DNA of 64,000 nt, taken from NCBI RefSeq assembly GCF_035582795.1, contig NC_134371.1, positions 50,943,001 through 51,007,000 of the forward strand. The letters are read 5' to 3'. Made by a program: the position numbers and the translations under genes. The notes under the pieces were generated by a model. That model had not been told where the DNA came from and searched no databases. It saw only the letters and a list, made by a program, of their open reading frames with translations. Shown piece by piece: positions 12,101 through 23,711 of this stretch. The DNA is from Mycteria americana. Lineage: Eukaryota > Chordata > Aves > Ciconiiformes > Ciconiidae. The number at the start of each line of letters is the position of its first letter. Position 1 is the stretch's first letter.

Positions 12101-15027
12101 GACCCTGTGAATTATGACAGTCCTTAATAAGACTGACTCATACTATTAAAAAGAGGTAGCCACCAGGATAAGTGCATTCTCATGTCCATAATACTACAGT
12201 CATTTGTGATTTCAGTTTTATTTGCTCACATTCTCCCCCAAGAAATTATAAGTAACTAGAAGTGTTTTAATTCTATTTGATACGCAAAGTGAAAGTATTA
12301 GTCTTTAAAAGATCATTACAGAATAACATATTTCCCTACATATTTAGGAGGTAGGGAAATAGGGTAGAGCAGTCCTGTACTGTAATAGCCATTTGTTTGG
12401 GACTGATCCTGTGTTTGTACACAAAGAGAAGTGGCAGAAGGTAGTATCAGGGAGAGAACAATGGTATCGGGTTGCAACACACCTTTTCAGATCAGATCTT
12501 CCCTTAATTGTATATTTAGACCTCCTTGAACACAGCAACTGCCTTTTGGGTTTCTACAGTATCCAAATACAGGATGCCCAGCACCATACCTAAGGGACTG
12601 TAGTATGAGCATGCACCCAAGCAGTGAAGGAGATAACAGACAACATGCTGACTTGCACTAGGGGGAGGGGAGGGAGAAAAAGGATTTCAGAGGTGATCAA
12701 AACCCCATGAAGATTAATTTCCTTCTTTAAGGCGAGTCTACAAGAACAGCAACCTTCATAAGCACTCCACAGAAAGAAATTAAAAATAAAGAAATTAAAA
12801 ACACAAATAAGGTGTTGTTATCCTCCAAGATATTTAGTGAATGAAATATGTCCAGACTCATCAGGAATGCTCTCATCATTAGCTCTCTTCCTCTCAAAGA
12901 AGATTAAGCCCCTTGATTTCACTCCTCCATAGAGATTCTACCCTCTAGGAAGAGGCCATCAGCTTGAAATCTAGATTATTCAAAGTGTAAATTCAACTAG
13001 TTTCAGTGCTTTCAGTAACAGGTATCACCCTGCCCAAGGACCCTCCAGCAATACCTGTGGTTTTACAACTCTTCTCCTGGTGTGTTTTACTCGAAGACAC
13101 ACTTCCCCTCCATTTCCTGCAAGGAAGGCCTGTAAAGAAGGTGAAACCAACTCTGCAGCAAACTCAGAGGTCAATCACACAAAAAATACTGTCAGTTCAC
13201 AAACTAAGAGAAGATTCATATTAGCTTCTAGTCACACATGTTTCTTCCCTCCGCAAGCTTTCTCCTCCACAACTAGCATGAGGAACACAAAATATGCTTT
13301 AAAGCAATTTTAGGTGCCTCTAATACTATATTCATCCACATCTATCTCCAGGGAATACAGAAGTCCACTCTCTACTAGGAAATGAACTGCAGCTTATTTG
13401 TTACAGCTGCTCTTCTCATACACTTCACCTGATCTCCTAATGCAGGGAAGGACAAACATAACTGTATCCAAGGCCAGCCTTGATACTAACTACCAGTGCA
13501 TATGTCTTTCAGCTATTTAAAAAAATATATATCTCAACAACTAGCCATGGTAACTAGCCATATTAAGCCAACTTGTGAGAAGCAACCTACATCTGATTTA
13601 AAATTCCTCCCAGAGCAGAAAAGACAAGCTTTTGAGAAGCCACACATCTATATTCGATAAAACAAGAGTTACCTGTGGAAAACATTACTACATTACACTC
13701 TCAGTATAGACCCACATTTCACCAGCTTGTAGCTCCTTGCAAAGATCCTTCTCAGCTTCACTACTTTATTAGATGCCTTCTTTCCTATTTTCAATCTTTA
13801 TTTTCCCTTATTCTCTTTCCACTAAAAAGCTATGAACCAATTAACCTGTATTCTAATACTATAGGAACTGAGATTTTTTTTCTTCTTTTAATCTCAAATG
13901 CTTTCAAATTGATTGTGATTTGAGTTCTCAAAAAAGGGACAAACATTAACTTGTTAACTTTTACCAACCTGATTACAGACAAAAAAAACCACCAAAAAAC
14001 CAAGGGAAACTGTTTTCTTATTATCGCATGCTTTTGACTGTTTAGGACACTGGTCACTTTCCCTTACACTAAGTCAGGAGAAAATCATGCTATTATCCAT
14101 TACTATGTTTGGCCTTTTAAAGTCATGAGCAGGGCCTAACTATCAGAAATTCAAGAAACAAGCATAATGCTACACTGCTTTCCTCACAGGCCCTTTCATT
14201 TAATTATGCAGGCCCTCTCCTTGAATAGCATCCAGATACTTCATGGGTGGATGCTAACACCTAGTATTTCAACACAAATATCAGTGTCCAGAGCATCCAA
14301 CACAGTACCATATTGTTCTCTTTGACTAACAAAAGTATCAACCCATTCTTCCCACATAATTCAAATACCGAAGAAAAGAAAATGTGTTATTGCGCATCCT
14401 TTCAGCCAGCGACAGTTACCATATTTTAGAGGACTGAAAATGTAAGCTTCTAAGCACATTCAAATCGTCTAGCTTGACAGAGACTAAGAGGTGAGGCGTT
14501 GCAAACAAAAAAAGAAACCAAAAACAAAGTTACCAGCGAACACCACCACCTCTTTTGTGCTGCTCTCTTCGCACTCGAGCAAATGCAGCCTATTCGGCAA
14601 TATCCTTAAACTAGAAGATAAAAATAGAGCTGGCGCAAGCCTAACCGCAACCTCACCGCTGCAGCACCTCCACGGACCCCGTTAGATGGTCTGCCTCCGT
14701 TCCCTTTGTTTTGGTCACTGAAGAGCACCACTGACCCCTTACTTGCTTGCCAGCGTCCGCCTCGGAGGGAGCTTCCTCCCCCTCCCCCAAAGGCCTCCGG
14801 GGCCCCCCGCGCCGGAGCGGGGCCCCTCGCACCCCCTCCCCGACGGGCGGCGCGGCCGCGGCGGGGGGGTGGGATGCGGCACCAGCGGCCCGAGCTGCGG
14901 GGCGCGCCCGCCCCCCCTCCCCGCGCTGTCCCCCCCCCTCCCCCCCGCGCGGGGCCCGGCCGCCCCTCCCTCCGTCCCTCTACCGCCCCGCCGCCGCCGC
15001 GGCCCGCCCCCCCACCCCTCACCTCAT
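40..15027 (-). CDS. MTF2: MTF2 (PCL2), Polycomb-like PHD finger protein, 5' portion
   Basis: Accessory subunit of PRC2 that reads methylated H3K36 through a Tudor domain and helps direct H3K27 methylation in the nucleus (family knowledge). Coding exons in transcript order: 15023-15027, 2861-3059, 2635-2716, 1010-1105, 536-636, 40-188. They join in one frame to 210 codons plus 2 nt, of roughly 590 in the mammalian protein; the rest lies left of base 1. Visible: basic N-terminus, Tudor domain (about residues 44-101) with aromatic residues in [10 protein letters not shown] and [13 protein letters not shown]1 (about 103-158) with CTIC, CDKC, HQLC and CRQC zinc pairs, and the start of PHD2 (CYCYCGG). 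The start codon is fixed by the join ATGAG|AGACTC, giving MRDST as in mammals. Intron 3 has a GC donor. The neighbour DIPK1A is divergent, 18 kb away. Identification is firm; PHF1 and PHF19 are the paralogues excluded by sequence memory. Confidence 0.95.
536..636 (-). CDS. MTF2: MTF2 exon 5: second half of PHD finger 1
   Basis: 101 nt, acceptor tatacag and donor AAAG|gtgtgt. Reads [19 protein letters not shown], then [14 protein letters not shown]; the His-x2-Cys and final Cys-x2-Cys complete a C4HC3 PHD finger. The plus-strand ORF across this region is an antisense shadow. Confidence 0.93.
1010..1105 (-). CDS. MTF2: MTF2 exon 4: first half of PHD finger 1
   Basis: 96 nt, acceptor gtctag and donor CAAG|gtaact. 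In the frame set by exon 3 it reads [19 protein letters not shown], then [12 protein letters not shown], supplying the first two Cys-x2-Cys zinc pairs. Confidence 0.93.
2635..2716 (-). CDS. MTF2: MTF2 exon 3: second half of Tudor domain
   Basis: 82 nt after acceptor tttttcag. Encodes [19 protein letters not shown] and on to KDIQTG. The 3' boundary is CAG|gcaaga, a GC donor; no GT at this point keeps the frame into exon 4. Confidence 0.92.
2861..3059 (-). CDS. MTF2: MTF2 exon 2: N-terminus and first half of Tudor domain
   Basis: 199 nt between acceptor tttag and donor AAG|gtaaac. Encodes the serine- and lysine-rich leader ([13 protein letters not shown]) and the Tudor start ([14 protein letters not shown] through GTIKK). 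The Trp and Tyr here are expected to line the methyl-lysine cage. Confidence 0.93.
4573..5640. repeat. Possible ancient amniote retroelement remnant
   Basis: Two parts resemble old sauropsid retroelement sequence recalled from memory: a segment around 4590-4620 (ccacctagcccaataactct) like the reversed 3' end of an old CR1 clade, and one around 5365-5520 (atttgccacttcattatcca) like another widespread reptile/bird repeat. The copy is heavily diverged and its edges are uncertain. Confidence 0.35.
6313..6567 (-). other. Unassigned exon-like ORF inside MTF2 intron 1
   Basis: 84 stop-free codons follow a splice-acceptor-like gtgttag and end at TAA (6313-6315). The translation is rich in charged and helical residues (for example [33 protein letters not shown]) and has no in-frame ATG, as expected of a terminal exon. 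An AATAAA on the same strand (6176-6181) lies about 130 nt past the stop. It cannot be an MTF2 alternative exon in this frame: joining it to MTF2 exon 1 gives an immediate stop. I do not recognise the protein and see no upstream partner exon. An ORF of this length can also arise by chance. Confidence 0.3.
9831..10400 (-). mobile_element. CR1 LINE fragment (copy A), sense on minus strand
   Basis: 3' portion of a chicken-repeat-1 element. Read on the minus strand it has the C-terminal ORF2 sequence (ctgaatgagcctggagaata-like blocks, ggaggctttcaagggctga) and a degenerate 3' tail resembling ATTCTATGAT. It carries a (CA)n run at 10011-10033. It is 5'-truncated like most CR1s and contains no intact ORF. 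Copy B, at 11.6-12.1 kb in the opposite orientation, is strikingly similar. Confidence 0.85.
11077..12115 (+). mobile_element. CR1 LINE fragment (copy B), sense on plus strand
   Basis: Matches the CR1 ORF2 reverse-transcriptase region: gcaaatgttacacctatctt, then catggagtaagtcttcctgg, then gcctgaccaacctggccacc, later ggctgacaggaacctcatga, and on to the 3' end near 12.1 kb. Internal deletions and frameshifts make it non-functional. A run of 14 C lies at 11915-11928, where copy A has (CA)n. Bases 11584-12087 are an inverted near-copy of 9849-10389. Confidence 0.85.
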
Positions 15028-15830
15028 TCGGTCTCTCCAGTGGTGCCAACCGCCTCATACAGGGAAATCGGCGAGCTCAGGAGCCTCCCCCCGGCGCCCC
15101 GGTGCGGCCGGGCCCTCGGTGCGCAGCGGGACCCCCCCGAGCACGGACCCCGCGGCGCAGCGGAGGAAAGGCAGCGGGGGAGGGGTCAGACCCGCTTCAC
15201 AGACAGCCCGGCTCCACCGTAGCCCCTCGCCATTTTTGTTTCCCGCGGAGGAGAAGCTGGTGCATTCTGGGAGCACAAAGGGCCTCGGCCCCGCCCCAGC
15301 GGGCCCCGCCTGCGCCGACAGGCAGCTCCTGGGCCAGGGGGCGGGGAGGAAGAGCGCCGCGGCGGAAGGACACAGGTGAAGTCGAACCTTTGCCGCTGGT
15401 GAACAAAGAGGGACTACTTTAGGCGTGCTTGCCGAAGGAGAGATTCCTGCCCGCCGCCCGGGACTCGTTGCGGCAGTGCCGAGGGGTGCGCGCCGCCCCG
15501 CCAGCCGCCGTCTATTGTTCCCTGCCGCACCTGCGGGGACGCGGCCCGGGCCTGGGCCCGGGCAGCGCCGCCCGCCCCGCCGTACCCACCGCCCGGGGGT
15601 ACCCCGCCCGGGCTTGGGGCCGCGGTGCAGCACCCCCCATCGGTGGGGCTCGGCCTTGGCCTCTGGAATGATCCAGGGCGGGCAGGAGGGGAGCCCGGCT
15701 TCGTGCCCGGGTGGCCGGCGAGGTGAGGCCTGGCCCACGTCCGGCCCAGGTACCGGAGGCTGCTGCGGCCAGTTCGTTGGTACCAAGGGCACGGGGCAGC
15801 GGGCTGGACAGAGTGCTCCTTTGCGGTGAT
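14700..15830. promoter_or_regulatory. MTF2: MTF2 promoter CpG island
   Basis: Dense CpG and G/C runs contrast with the AT-rich flanks and cover MTF2 exon 1. No TATA box is apparent near the expected start. A CCCAGAATGCA element (minus strand, 15261-15272) resembles half of the ZNF143/THAP11 site common in CpG promoters. Long ORFs on both strands here are by-products of GC-rich composition. Confidence 0.85.
15023..15027 (-). CDS. MTF2: MTF2 coding exon 1 (ATG plus two bases)
   Basis: Only ATGAG is coding; the donor GT follows directly (complement of 15021-15022). The context of the ATG is weak (C at -3). The 5' UTR extends right into the CpG island, with an unmapped start site. An out-of-frame ATG lies at 15056-15058. 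Confidence 0.85.
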
Positions 15831-18800
15831 AGTCGTCGGGATACTGCCATTTTAGGAGACGAGCTAAGCCTCAGTTTCTATTTTTAGCGGTAGCTGTATT
15901 AGCTAGGTGAAATAGGCTTTTCACTTTATGTCATTGGGAACAGCTTGGTTTTGTGAATAGTCTTAGACTGTAGTATTGGACCAGTCTCCATAGTCCCCAT
16001 GATTAAATGCAGCAATTGCCCAAGACAGTGGTAACATACGTTACAAAGCTTGCCCTAACCCCATAAGGGCAGTTACTCAGCGCTGCTCAGGCCTTTGTGC
16101 AATACTGAAATGCAAATATTTACTGGGTCAGATCTCACCAACTGGTGTACACACAGACGCTCGGGGAATGGCTGAATTTGGTGGACTGGAGGGTGAATTT
16201 CCAATTCCTGGTTCTGTCCTGCTCATGCTGCCTGACTTCTCAAAGCCTTCTTCCCTCCCAGGACAAGCCACTGATAATAAGACACTGGATCAGTTTGCCA
16301 TCCCAGGAAGGGGCACAGGGAGGGAAGCCTGGGCAGAGCAGCAGAGTATAGCTTAGTTGGGCCAACTCCTAGTGATACCGGAATAAAGCAGTATTTATGA
16401 TTGAAATCTCTTGTTCACAGTTGCTTTAAATACAAGTTTTAGGGGATAGTTCTTCCCTGGATGTGCTAACTAGACACCATTAAGTAATCGTGATGGTCTG
16501 CTGCTAAAAACAGACTTGCACAACACAAAGGCCCCTGACTGCTCTTCACAGATTTTCACGTACTGCGAACGGCAGTCAGGTACCACTAGTGCCAAAGGCA
16601 AAGGGTCACCAGCAGGAGAAAAAAAATCGCATTCGGTCTGAGATACACCTGCACACAAGTTTTTATTTTTAAATCACAACAGTGGTGTGAGAACCAGTGT
16701 TTAGCTAAGTTAAAAAGCAACCTTTCTAGTCAGCAACAGAATAAGCATGATTAAACATCAATAATTGGCTCCCTCACAACTTTTTTTAGTGTCATACATG
16801 GAGGGTCTTAACCAGCCTTGTCGTGCTGTATCTTTGAAATGGCTTGAATCAAAACTTCTCAATGTAGAATCACTCCCCTATAATGGAAATTGTTTGTTTA
16901 ACCACCAGCACCAAAAATCCCACAAACCCAACACAAAAGCTCCTGACCAACAAGACACATGCTAGCTCTACACTCCTTGTCCTTAGAATATTGCTCCCAA
17001 AAGCAGTTTGCATAACCCTACACCGCAGAGTTGCAGAGCTGTGTGGCCCCATCCTATCCACAAAGCACCACTTGTCACAAAGCTAACAGTTGCTGCTGGA
17101 ATAGCGTTATCTGAGGGCAGCACGAAAAGAAACTAGGAATCCCTACATTATAGAAGAATAATTAGGGTTTGATAAACTGATTAGTTTGGTATTTCAGGGA
17201 TTGCATTAGGTAGGCCAGAATGTACCTCCCAAAGCTTGTTACCATTAGCTTTATTACTACAAACAGCAGACCATATCAGTATTTTCCCACAACCTAGATT
17301 CCACATATCTTTCTCCCATAATATCCGAGAAGGACAATATGAGCTTGTAGCCAAACACCAAATAAAACCGTCTTAAACTCTATATCCTTTACTGATAGCT
17401 AGAAAAATTCCAAGCCATATATCTCCCACATACACACCTTGCCCCCCACCACCTTAATTTAGTAACACATGCTGTAACATCCTTTTTAAATCAATTTAGC
17501 AGGTCACTGAATCTCCATCCAACAGGAAACCCCTTTCTAGAGCAGTGACCGTGTGACTCCTACCCATCCAATCCATCTGCTAGACCAAGTAAATCAAATG
17601 GCTGAGGTATACATAGACACAGGTGACAAGTTCAACAACTTGTACTCTAAGAGGAGAAATTTGCACTGGAAGAGTCACTTGCATTGTTCCTTTCCCCAGC
17701 CTGACCTGATTATTTGAGGGTTGGGGATCTTACTGGGAATGTGCAAATTATCCTTTAATAATCCATTTGAAATGGCTTTCAAGTTAAAATGCTCAAATCA
17801 GCAAACCTGTATTTGCAGCAGAAGGAGGATCCTTGTTATCACTGGCATATGTGGGGCAGTGAAATCAACAGCGATAGTAAAAAACCTAGTTTAAACACTC
17901 TTTCCACAATTCCCATTACTATACTATGAGACATGGATGATTAATCCGATTTGGAGCAAGCTAGAATCTTTGTCTGCTTTCTATTCAGTGCTAGTAGTAA
18001 AACAACCAGTGATTTCTTCTGTTAACATATGGCCAGACTGTATGTCACGATTTTAGAATGAACTTTCCTGCCTTACTTTCTTTTTTGTTTTCCACTAACA
18101 CCTCAAAAGTATTTGAACATACAGTTTAAGCAATGTCTCCTGTTGTGTTTTCAATTCCAGACATACTATGTATGTACTTTGAGGCACAGAGTGACCAAAG
18201 CCAAATTAAATTACATTTCCCCTTCAATGTCAGTAAGGGCTTTCTTGTGCAGAAATTTCAGGAAAAAAATAGTCTTTGATTATCTATCAGATTCTGCTTA
18301 ATAATAGATATGTTCAGCTTTATTCCGTCTCATAAATAGCTCTATTTCAGAAAGAAGCTAAAGAGTAACAAGCTGGCACTGTCTTTACCTCTGTTTATTT
18401 TTGTTCATATACTGTTAGGCAAGCTCTTGCCATAAAGACATGCAAAAGCAAAGTCTTGGCTTTTTTAAATTGTATCTTGCCTTGCTGGCACAGCAGAGGA
18501 AAATTAAATTTCATATTCAAAATGTAAATTCCTTAGTACCCAATAGAGATGGACAAATGTGAAGAGTCAGAAACAGTGGCGTTTCCCTTAACCAATAGCC
18601 CTTCTCTCAAATGTTAACGTATTTTTTAAAGGTTGGTGTTATGTTATATACTTTCCTTGCTACAATGGCCGCATAAATATTAAACAAGCAAACCAAAACA
18701 CACAAAACCCAAAACTGTAAGTCAGCAGTATGTGTAGATGAGAGCACCAACTGCTGCACAGTATTATTTTCCATTACCTTATTGTATCACACAACATAAT

Positions 18801-21800
18801 GTCAAAATGATCCCCTTGAACAAGACAATACTGTAAAGCTTATCCTTGTACAGATGGTTGTCATGACCACAATTCAGTACGGAGGGAAAATTAGACGCCA
18901 GGCCATTTTCTCTGCATTGTTTAAGCATGGGAACAGCAAGGAAGCTCACCTGGGATCTTCCTATCTTAAATCAAGATAAATACAGTACATCTATTTTTAC
19001 ATAAACATAATAATTAGTGAGACAATGCACGTATGCTGCATTTATCATGGCTCAACTCAGAAAAGAATCTTAAATTTCAAAATTTAAAAAAATAGGTAAG
19101 TGATGTTATAAGATATGAAGAATTTTGTATTAATTGTCTTACAACTAGCTAAAAATTGTTATAAAATTACAGTAATTATCCTATCTTTACACTAAAGAAA
19201 TAAAAATAGCACTGAAAATATTTAAAAATAGACATCATCAAATATTTTTCTAGATAGACAAGAATATGAATAACCTTTCATCCTCATATACCAATGATAC
19301 AAAGGAAAATAAATTAATATTACTGGCCGTGAGGTACCCTGATATTGGTCTTCACACAGAAACACTTTTTCTCTAGTACAAGCATTTTACCATGCCCATC
19401 TTTTTCATAGAGGTATATCTTCTCAGAGATCAGGAAATCCTGAAAGAACTTGTCCTGTACTCCATCCTTTTCTTGTGAATTGTGGGGATCTTGCTTGATA
19501 AAACTTAAACTGTAAATATCTTTTTAAATGTGTTCACTATCATGGTCATTGTTGACCCAATTTAGCCAGTCAAATACTATTTTTTCTGTTAAATTCCATG
19601 TATAGAAAACCAACATATTTGCCCCGCTAGTCCTAAGCATTTATTTCTTCGTTCTTATCTCCTTAATATTTAACAATCTACTGCTTGTAGCTTTTGAAGA
19701 TAGTATATTATGAGAGTATTGCAGTCCTATTTTTGACTGTAAATCTCTAAAGTGCTTCTGCAATGTGCATTAAACAGCAATTACTGTGTGGGTTAGTATA
19801 TGATCCGTTGGTATCACAATCTTTATTAGCCTTTGAACTAAGCCACGTTTAAACTTGAAAACCATTAGAAGGTTGTTTACCTTCTAAAAAGTAACATTTA
19901 GCCATCTAACTCTGTTCCTTAAATCCTTCCCTGGTACTATTACTCAAAGGACTGAAGACTCTTAAAAAAAATACAAACTATAGTTGTTTGCTCTGCATCT
20001 AGTAACAGACACTTCAGATGCTTGAAAAAATGTCAAACAAGCTGCAACTTAAAAAGTCCTTTTCACTTTAAAAGTCCTTGATTCACTTAAAATATTATTC
20101 CAGATGTGTAACCTTTCTGAAATTACTTTTAAAACATAAGTCACGATTTTGTATGTCTGAGTGGTCTTTGGTAGGTGGATAGATAGTTCTTCAGGTGCTG
20201 CATAGTTCACAATTCAAAGCACTTACAATCTATTAAATGTTCACATAATTCTAATATAAGACCTTAGTTACTCCTGCTTTGCAGTTCATACCCCGCCATG
20301 GCTGAAATCTCTCTGGTTGCTGGAAGTGGCTGAATAAGAAGCAATGCCTCAGTTCACATATGTATAACAGTGGAAAAAATAAAACTTGTAACAGACTGAG
20401 ATATTCAAGGACTGAAAGAGTAAGAGCTTGAGACATAGTGTTTCTACATTATTTACAACATCTTTGAGTATGCTCGCTGAAGAGTGGGAAAGGCTTTCAT
20501 TGTGAGAGAGTATGTGTCTGGCATCTATCTTAGTTATATTAAATGCTTTTTTTGTACCTAAAGACAATGAGTGAGGTCCAAAGCAGAAAAAATAAGTGCT
20601 TGACTAGGTTTGGCCTTGCTGAAGGTGCTTATGTATGAATTACTGTGTTCTTACTGGTAATACTGTCTTTTCTGTATTGAAGACTTATGAGCATATGTAG
20701 CATTATTTTAGCTCCAGAAAATAGCTGTGAGAGAACTGCAGCTTATTACTATTCTAGCTAGCGGGAATTTTGCGAAGGTATGCAAGCATAGTCCTGAGTA
20801 ATCTTTCTTCCTATCTTTTTCTTGTGAGACCAGTGCATAAAAATATGACCTCATTATTCAGAGTTGAAATTTAAGACAGGTTTACTACTCTCTCTGCACT
20901 GTCATTCTACTGCCGTGGTCATATAATCATCTTCTTTCAGAAAACAAACAGCTGCCAAGACTTGAAATTTTGATTAATTGCCTGGATGAGAAAAAGGTTC
21001 CAGTTCCCAAACTCCCTGAGAAGTCCGTCAGGCACTGGTGTGATGCATTCCTTCCCCTACTCTCTAAGCATAGATCTGAAAGCAGTTACTGAAGCTGTAG
21101 TGGCTAAAGTTAAAATGCATAGTCAGCATTTCAGAGTTAAAGCCTAAGCAAGCATTTTATTCATTCACTTTAGCTCTGTTCTGCAGATTTGCAAAACTAA
21201 TTGCAGTCTCAAATATTTTACATCATGATGGGTTGAATCATAACTTCTTGAAGACTGTGGCATCATACAGTTTTATGGCAAGGTTTTGTCCGTCAGCATC
21301 TATGCTCCTTTGTGTACTGTAAAAATGTCTGCTAGAGCAGAATTTTCAGCTCTTGTGTGGTTAAATTTTGTAACAGTACGGACCAGACTTACCTCTTAAC
21401 TCTAAACTGAAGTAAAAAAAATGTTTAATGGCCCCTCAGGACACAGTTACATGGCAGAATATTGCTGTTTCATCTGCAGTGAAAAATCTGTTCTGGACAT
21501 CAGTCTGGCCAGAGGGAGAATTAGTACAGCATTCCTTCTGCTCTCCCACCACCTGGAATGCAGTATGGGCCTTCTCACAAGCTTTCAGCAGACCTGCCAA
21601 GTCCCACTCAGATGGAAAGTCCCTCACTTCTCTTATTTTCTTTTTTTTTTTTTTCCTAATAACATGTCTTTATCTGATGAAGATGGAGACAAAATACTTT
21701 TGAACAGTGCAGCATGACAGGATCCTGCTAACACTTACAGCTGTTTGCAGTCTGGTAAATTCAGCTGCAGGGGCTGAAGATAAGGCAGTGGCCCTTTCTG

Positions 21801-22559
21801 TAGCTGCTGCCAGTCCAAGAGGGCTGCACAGAAAGAATGTAAGTGGTCCCAGGCCAACACACTACCCAAGTCATCAATTCCATACTTCATTTTTCCACTG
21901 GTTATAAAATAGTGATGCTGTTACATTTGTTAACTTCGATATACTTAAGTAAAAGGTGCAATCTAAGTATCATTGTTTTGGCTAATCCAAATGTAATAGC
22001 TGTTGTCCAACATATATTTTGATCTTTCCACATTGATGCCATGTTATCTCAGCCTGAAAGCCCAGATTCTGTTCTAACACAGTGTTGCTTATCTGCATTC
22101 AGCTAAAAAAAAGATACAGAAACAGTATCAAAATAAATTCTTATTACATCAGTCATTCATTCTCTATTTTGACATCCTTCACACTGGCACTGACATCCCC
22201 ATCTATACAGTCCTGACTCTATCCCTAAAATCTGGGGCTACCAGGACAGACGATATTTTTTTCTTTTTTTTTTCGTGCTATGTGCTTTTGTGATGAGTTA
22301 AAAACATTAGTTAAATATCAATGTAATACCAAAGCAACAGTATGTTCACTTGCAACATCATCAGACTGCAAAAGCACACTGTAAACCAGATTGTGCCTCA
22401 GTAAGCTAGTGAAATTCTTATAATGTATCAATAAAAAAGTAGAAAAAAAAGGTCTCACCAACACAGAAGAGCTATATTTCTCCTAGATTAATGTAGTTAA
22501 AATAGTACAATCTGAAGTTGTCGTAGCATGGGTGTAGTTACCAGATAGCTAAACTTCAA

Positions 22560-23060
22560 GATGGGTTTGGGAGAAGTGGGGGAACGTGGCACATGCGCAC
22601 AGCCAGACGAGCGGTCCCCTGCCCTAGCTTTTGCAGCCAGGTGGAAGTGTGAATTTTGCAAAGCAGCTAATGTGAGCTAAGGGCTGGCAGTCCCCCAGCT
22701 TCCCTCCCGGCATGCTGCCAGGGCTCCCCTTGAGCCCACTTGGGTGCTACTCTGATGTGACAGTGACCTGCTTCATAGCCCTAACTAGTATAAACTAACC
22801 CCACAACAGTGGTAAATGGTTTTCTGCTGGTTCAGTCCCCTGAGCCTACTCCTCACAGAGGCAGGGGAGGCGTGGGGCTGCGAGTCCAGCTCTTCTGTGC
22901 AGTTGTAGCTGAGGGTACAGTTTCCTGACCCAGCCAAACTTGTCTGGCAGCTGCTGCCATCTAAGGTTGCACTCACTCCTGCTCAGGGGGCTGCTGACGT
23001 CGTCTGCCGTGGTGGCTGTCCCCTATGCCAAGAGCCACACAGGTGTGGCAGGTCAGTGAA
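22560..23060. other. GC-richer block of unknown origin
   Basis: Base composition rises clearly above both flanks for about 500 bp, with no convincing ORF. The edges and composition suggest an old LTR or other repeat, but I could not identify terminal repeats, a target-site duplication or a family. Confidence 0.3.
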
Positions 23061-23673
23061 CTGCTCCAGCTGAAAAACATTACTTTTATGCATCTATGTA
23101 TACATAACACACATATGTCAGTGTAAAAATGGGTTCGTTTTCACCCAGATCAGCTAGCAGTAACTTCATGAGTCTAGGAGCTGACAGTATGTATACATTG
23201 AGGAGGGAGCACAGAACCAAGAAGAGGCGATAAAAATATTCATTTTAGAAAATGGAAATGCAAAGAGAAAAAGGCTAATTTCTTCCTCTGTTCCAGTTAT
23301 AGAATGAAACATCTACAACAAGCCAGCGGGGAAACATAAGCTGACCTTCAGTTTGACCCCATGGACTGCCATCTCTCTTTCAGATGGTCAAATGTATGTT
23401 CCATAATCATGGGCAGCTCGTGAAGTGACAACTGAAATATTTCTGATTAGGGGACAAGTGAGCTGCTTCTTGAGTCAGGAAAGCAGAAGTGTGCCAAGGA
23501 GGACTGCTAGGTAGACATGCTGGCCCTGTGAATTCACTGATACTGAAAAGCATCGTGCAATGGCCTCAGCCCAACTGGAATTGAGGACCATATGCCTTCC
23601 CAACCTGGGCAGCAGTGGTGGCCGTACAGGGGTCTTGATGGCTCTGCTGTGCTCCATTACAACAAATCAAAGT

Positions 23674-23711
23674 CCTCCTGCCCATGAGGACTTGCCTCCT
23701 GCCCATGAGGA
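23674..23711. repeat. 21-bp tandem duplication
   Basis: cctcctgcccatgagga occurs twice, at 23674-23690 and 23695-23711, a 21-bp period with no difference in the shared 17 bases. Confidence 0.85.

Larger units (their letters stand above)
3060..15022 (-). other. MTF2: MTF2 intron 1 (12 kb)
   Basis: Mostly AT-rich non-coding sequence. Recognisable content: an old repeat-derived tract (about 4.57-5.64 kb), an exon-like ORF (6313-6567), two inverted CR1 copies (9.83-10.40 and 11.08-12.12 kb), and the start of the CpG island from about 14.65 kb. I see no further MTF2 exon. Confidence 0.85.

Noticed and set aside
14606-15850. Several long overlapping ORFs on both strands
   Set aside because: They lie in the MTF2 CpG island, where low stop-codon frequency creates long frames on all strands. 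The translations are Pro/Arg/Gly/Ala runs with no domain, and the true coding part is only five bases.
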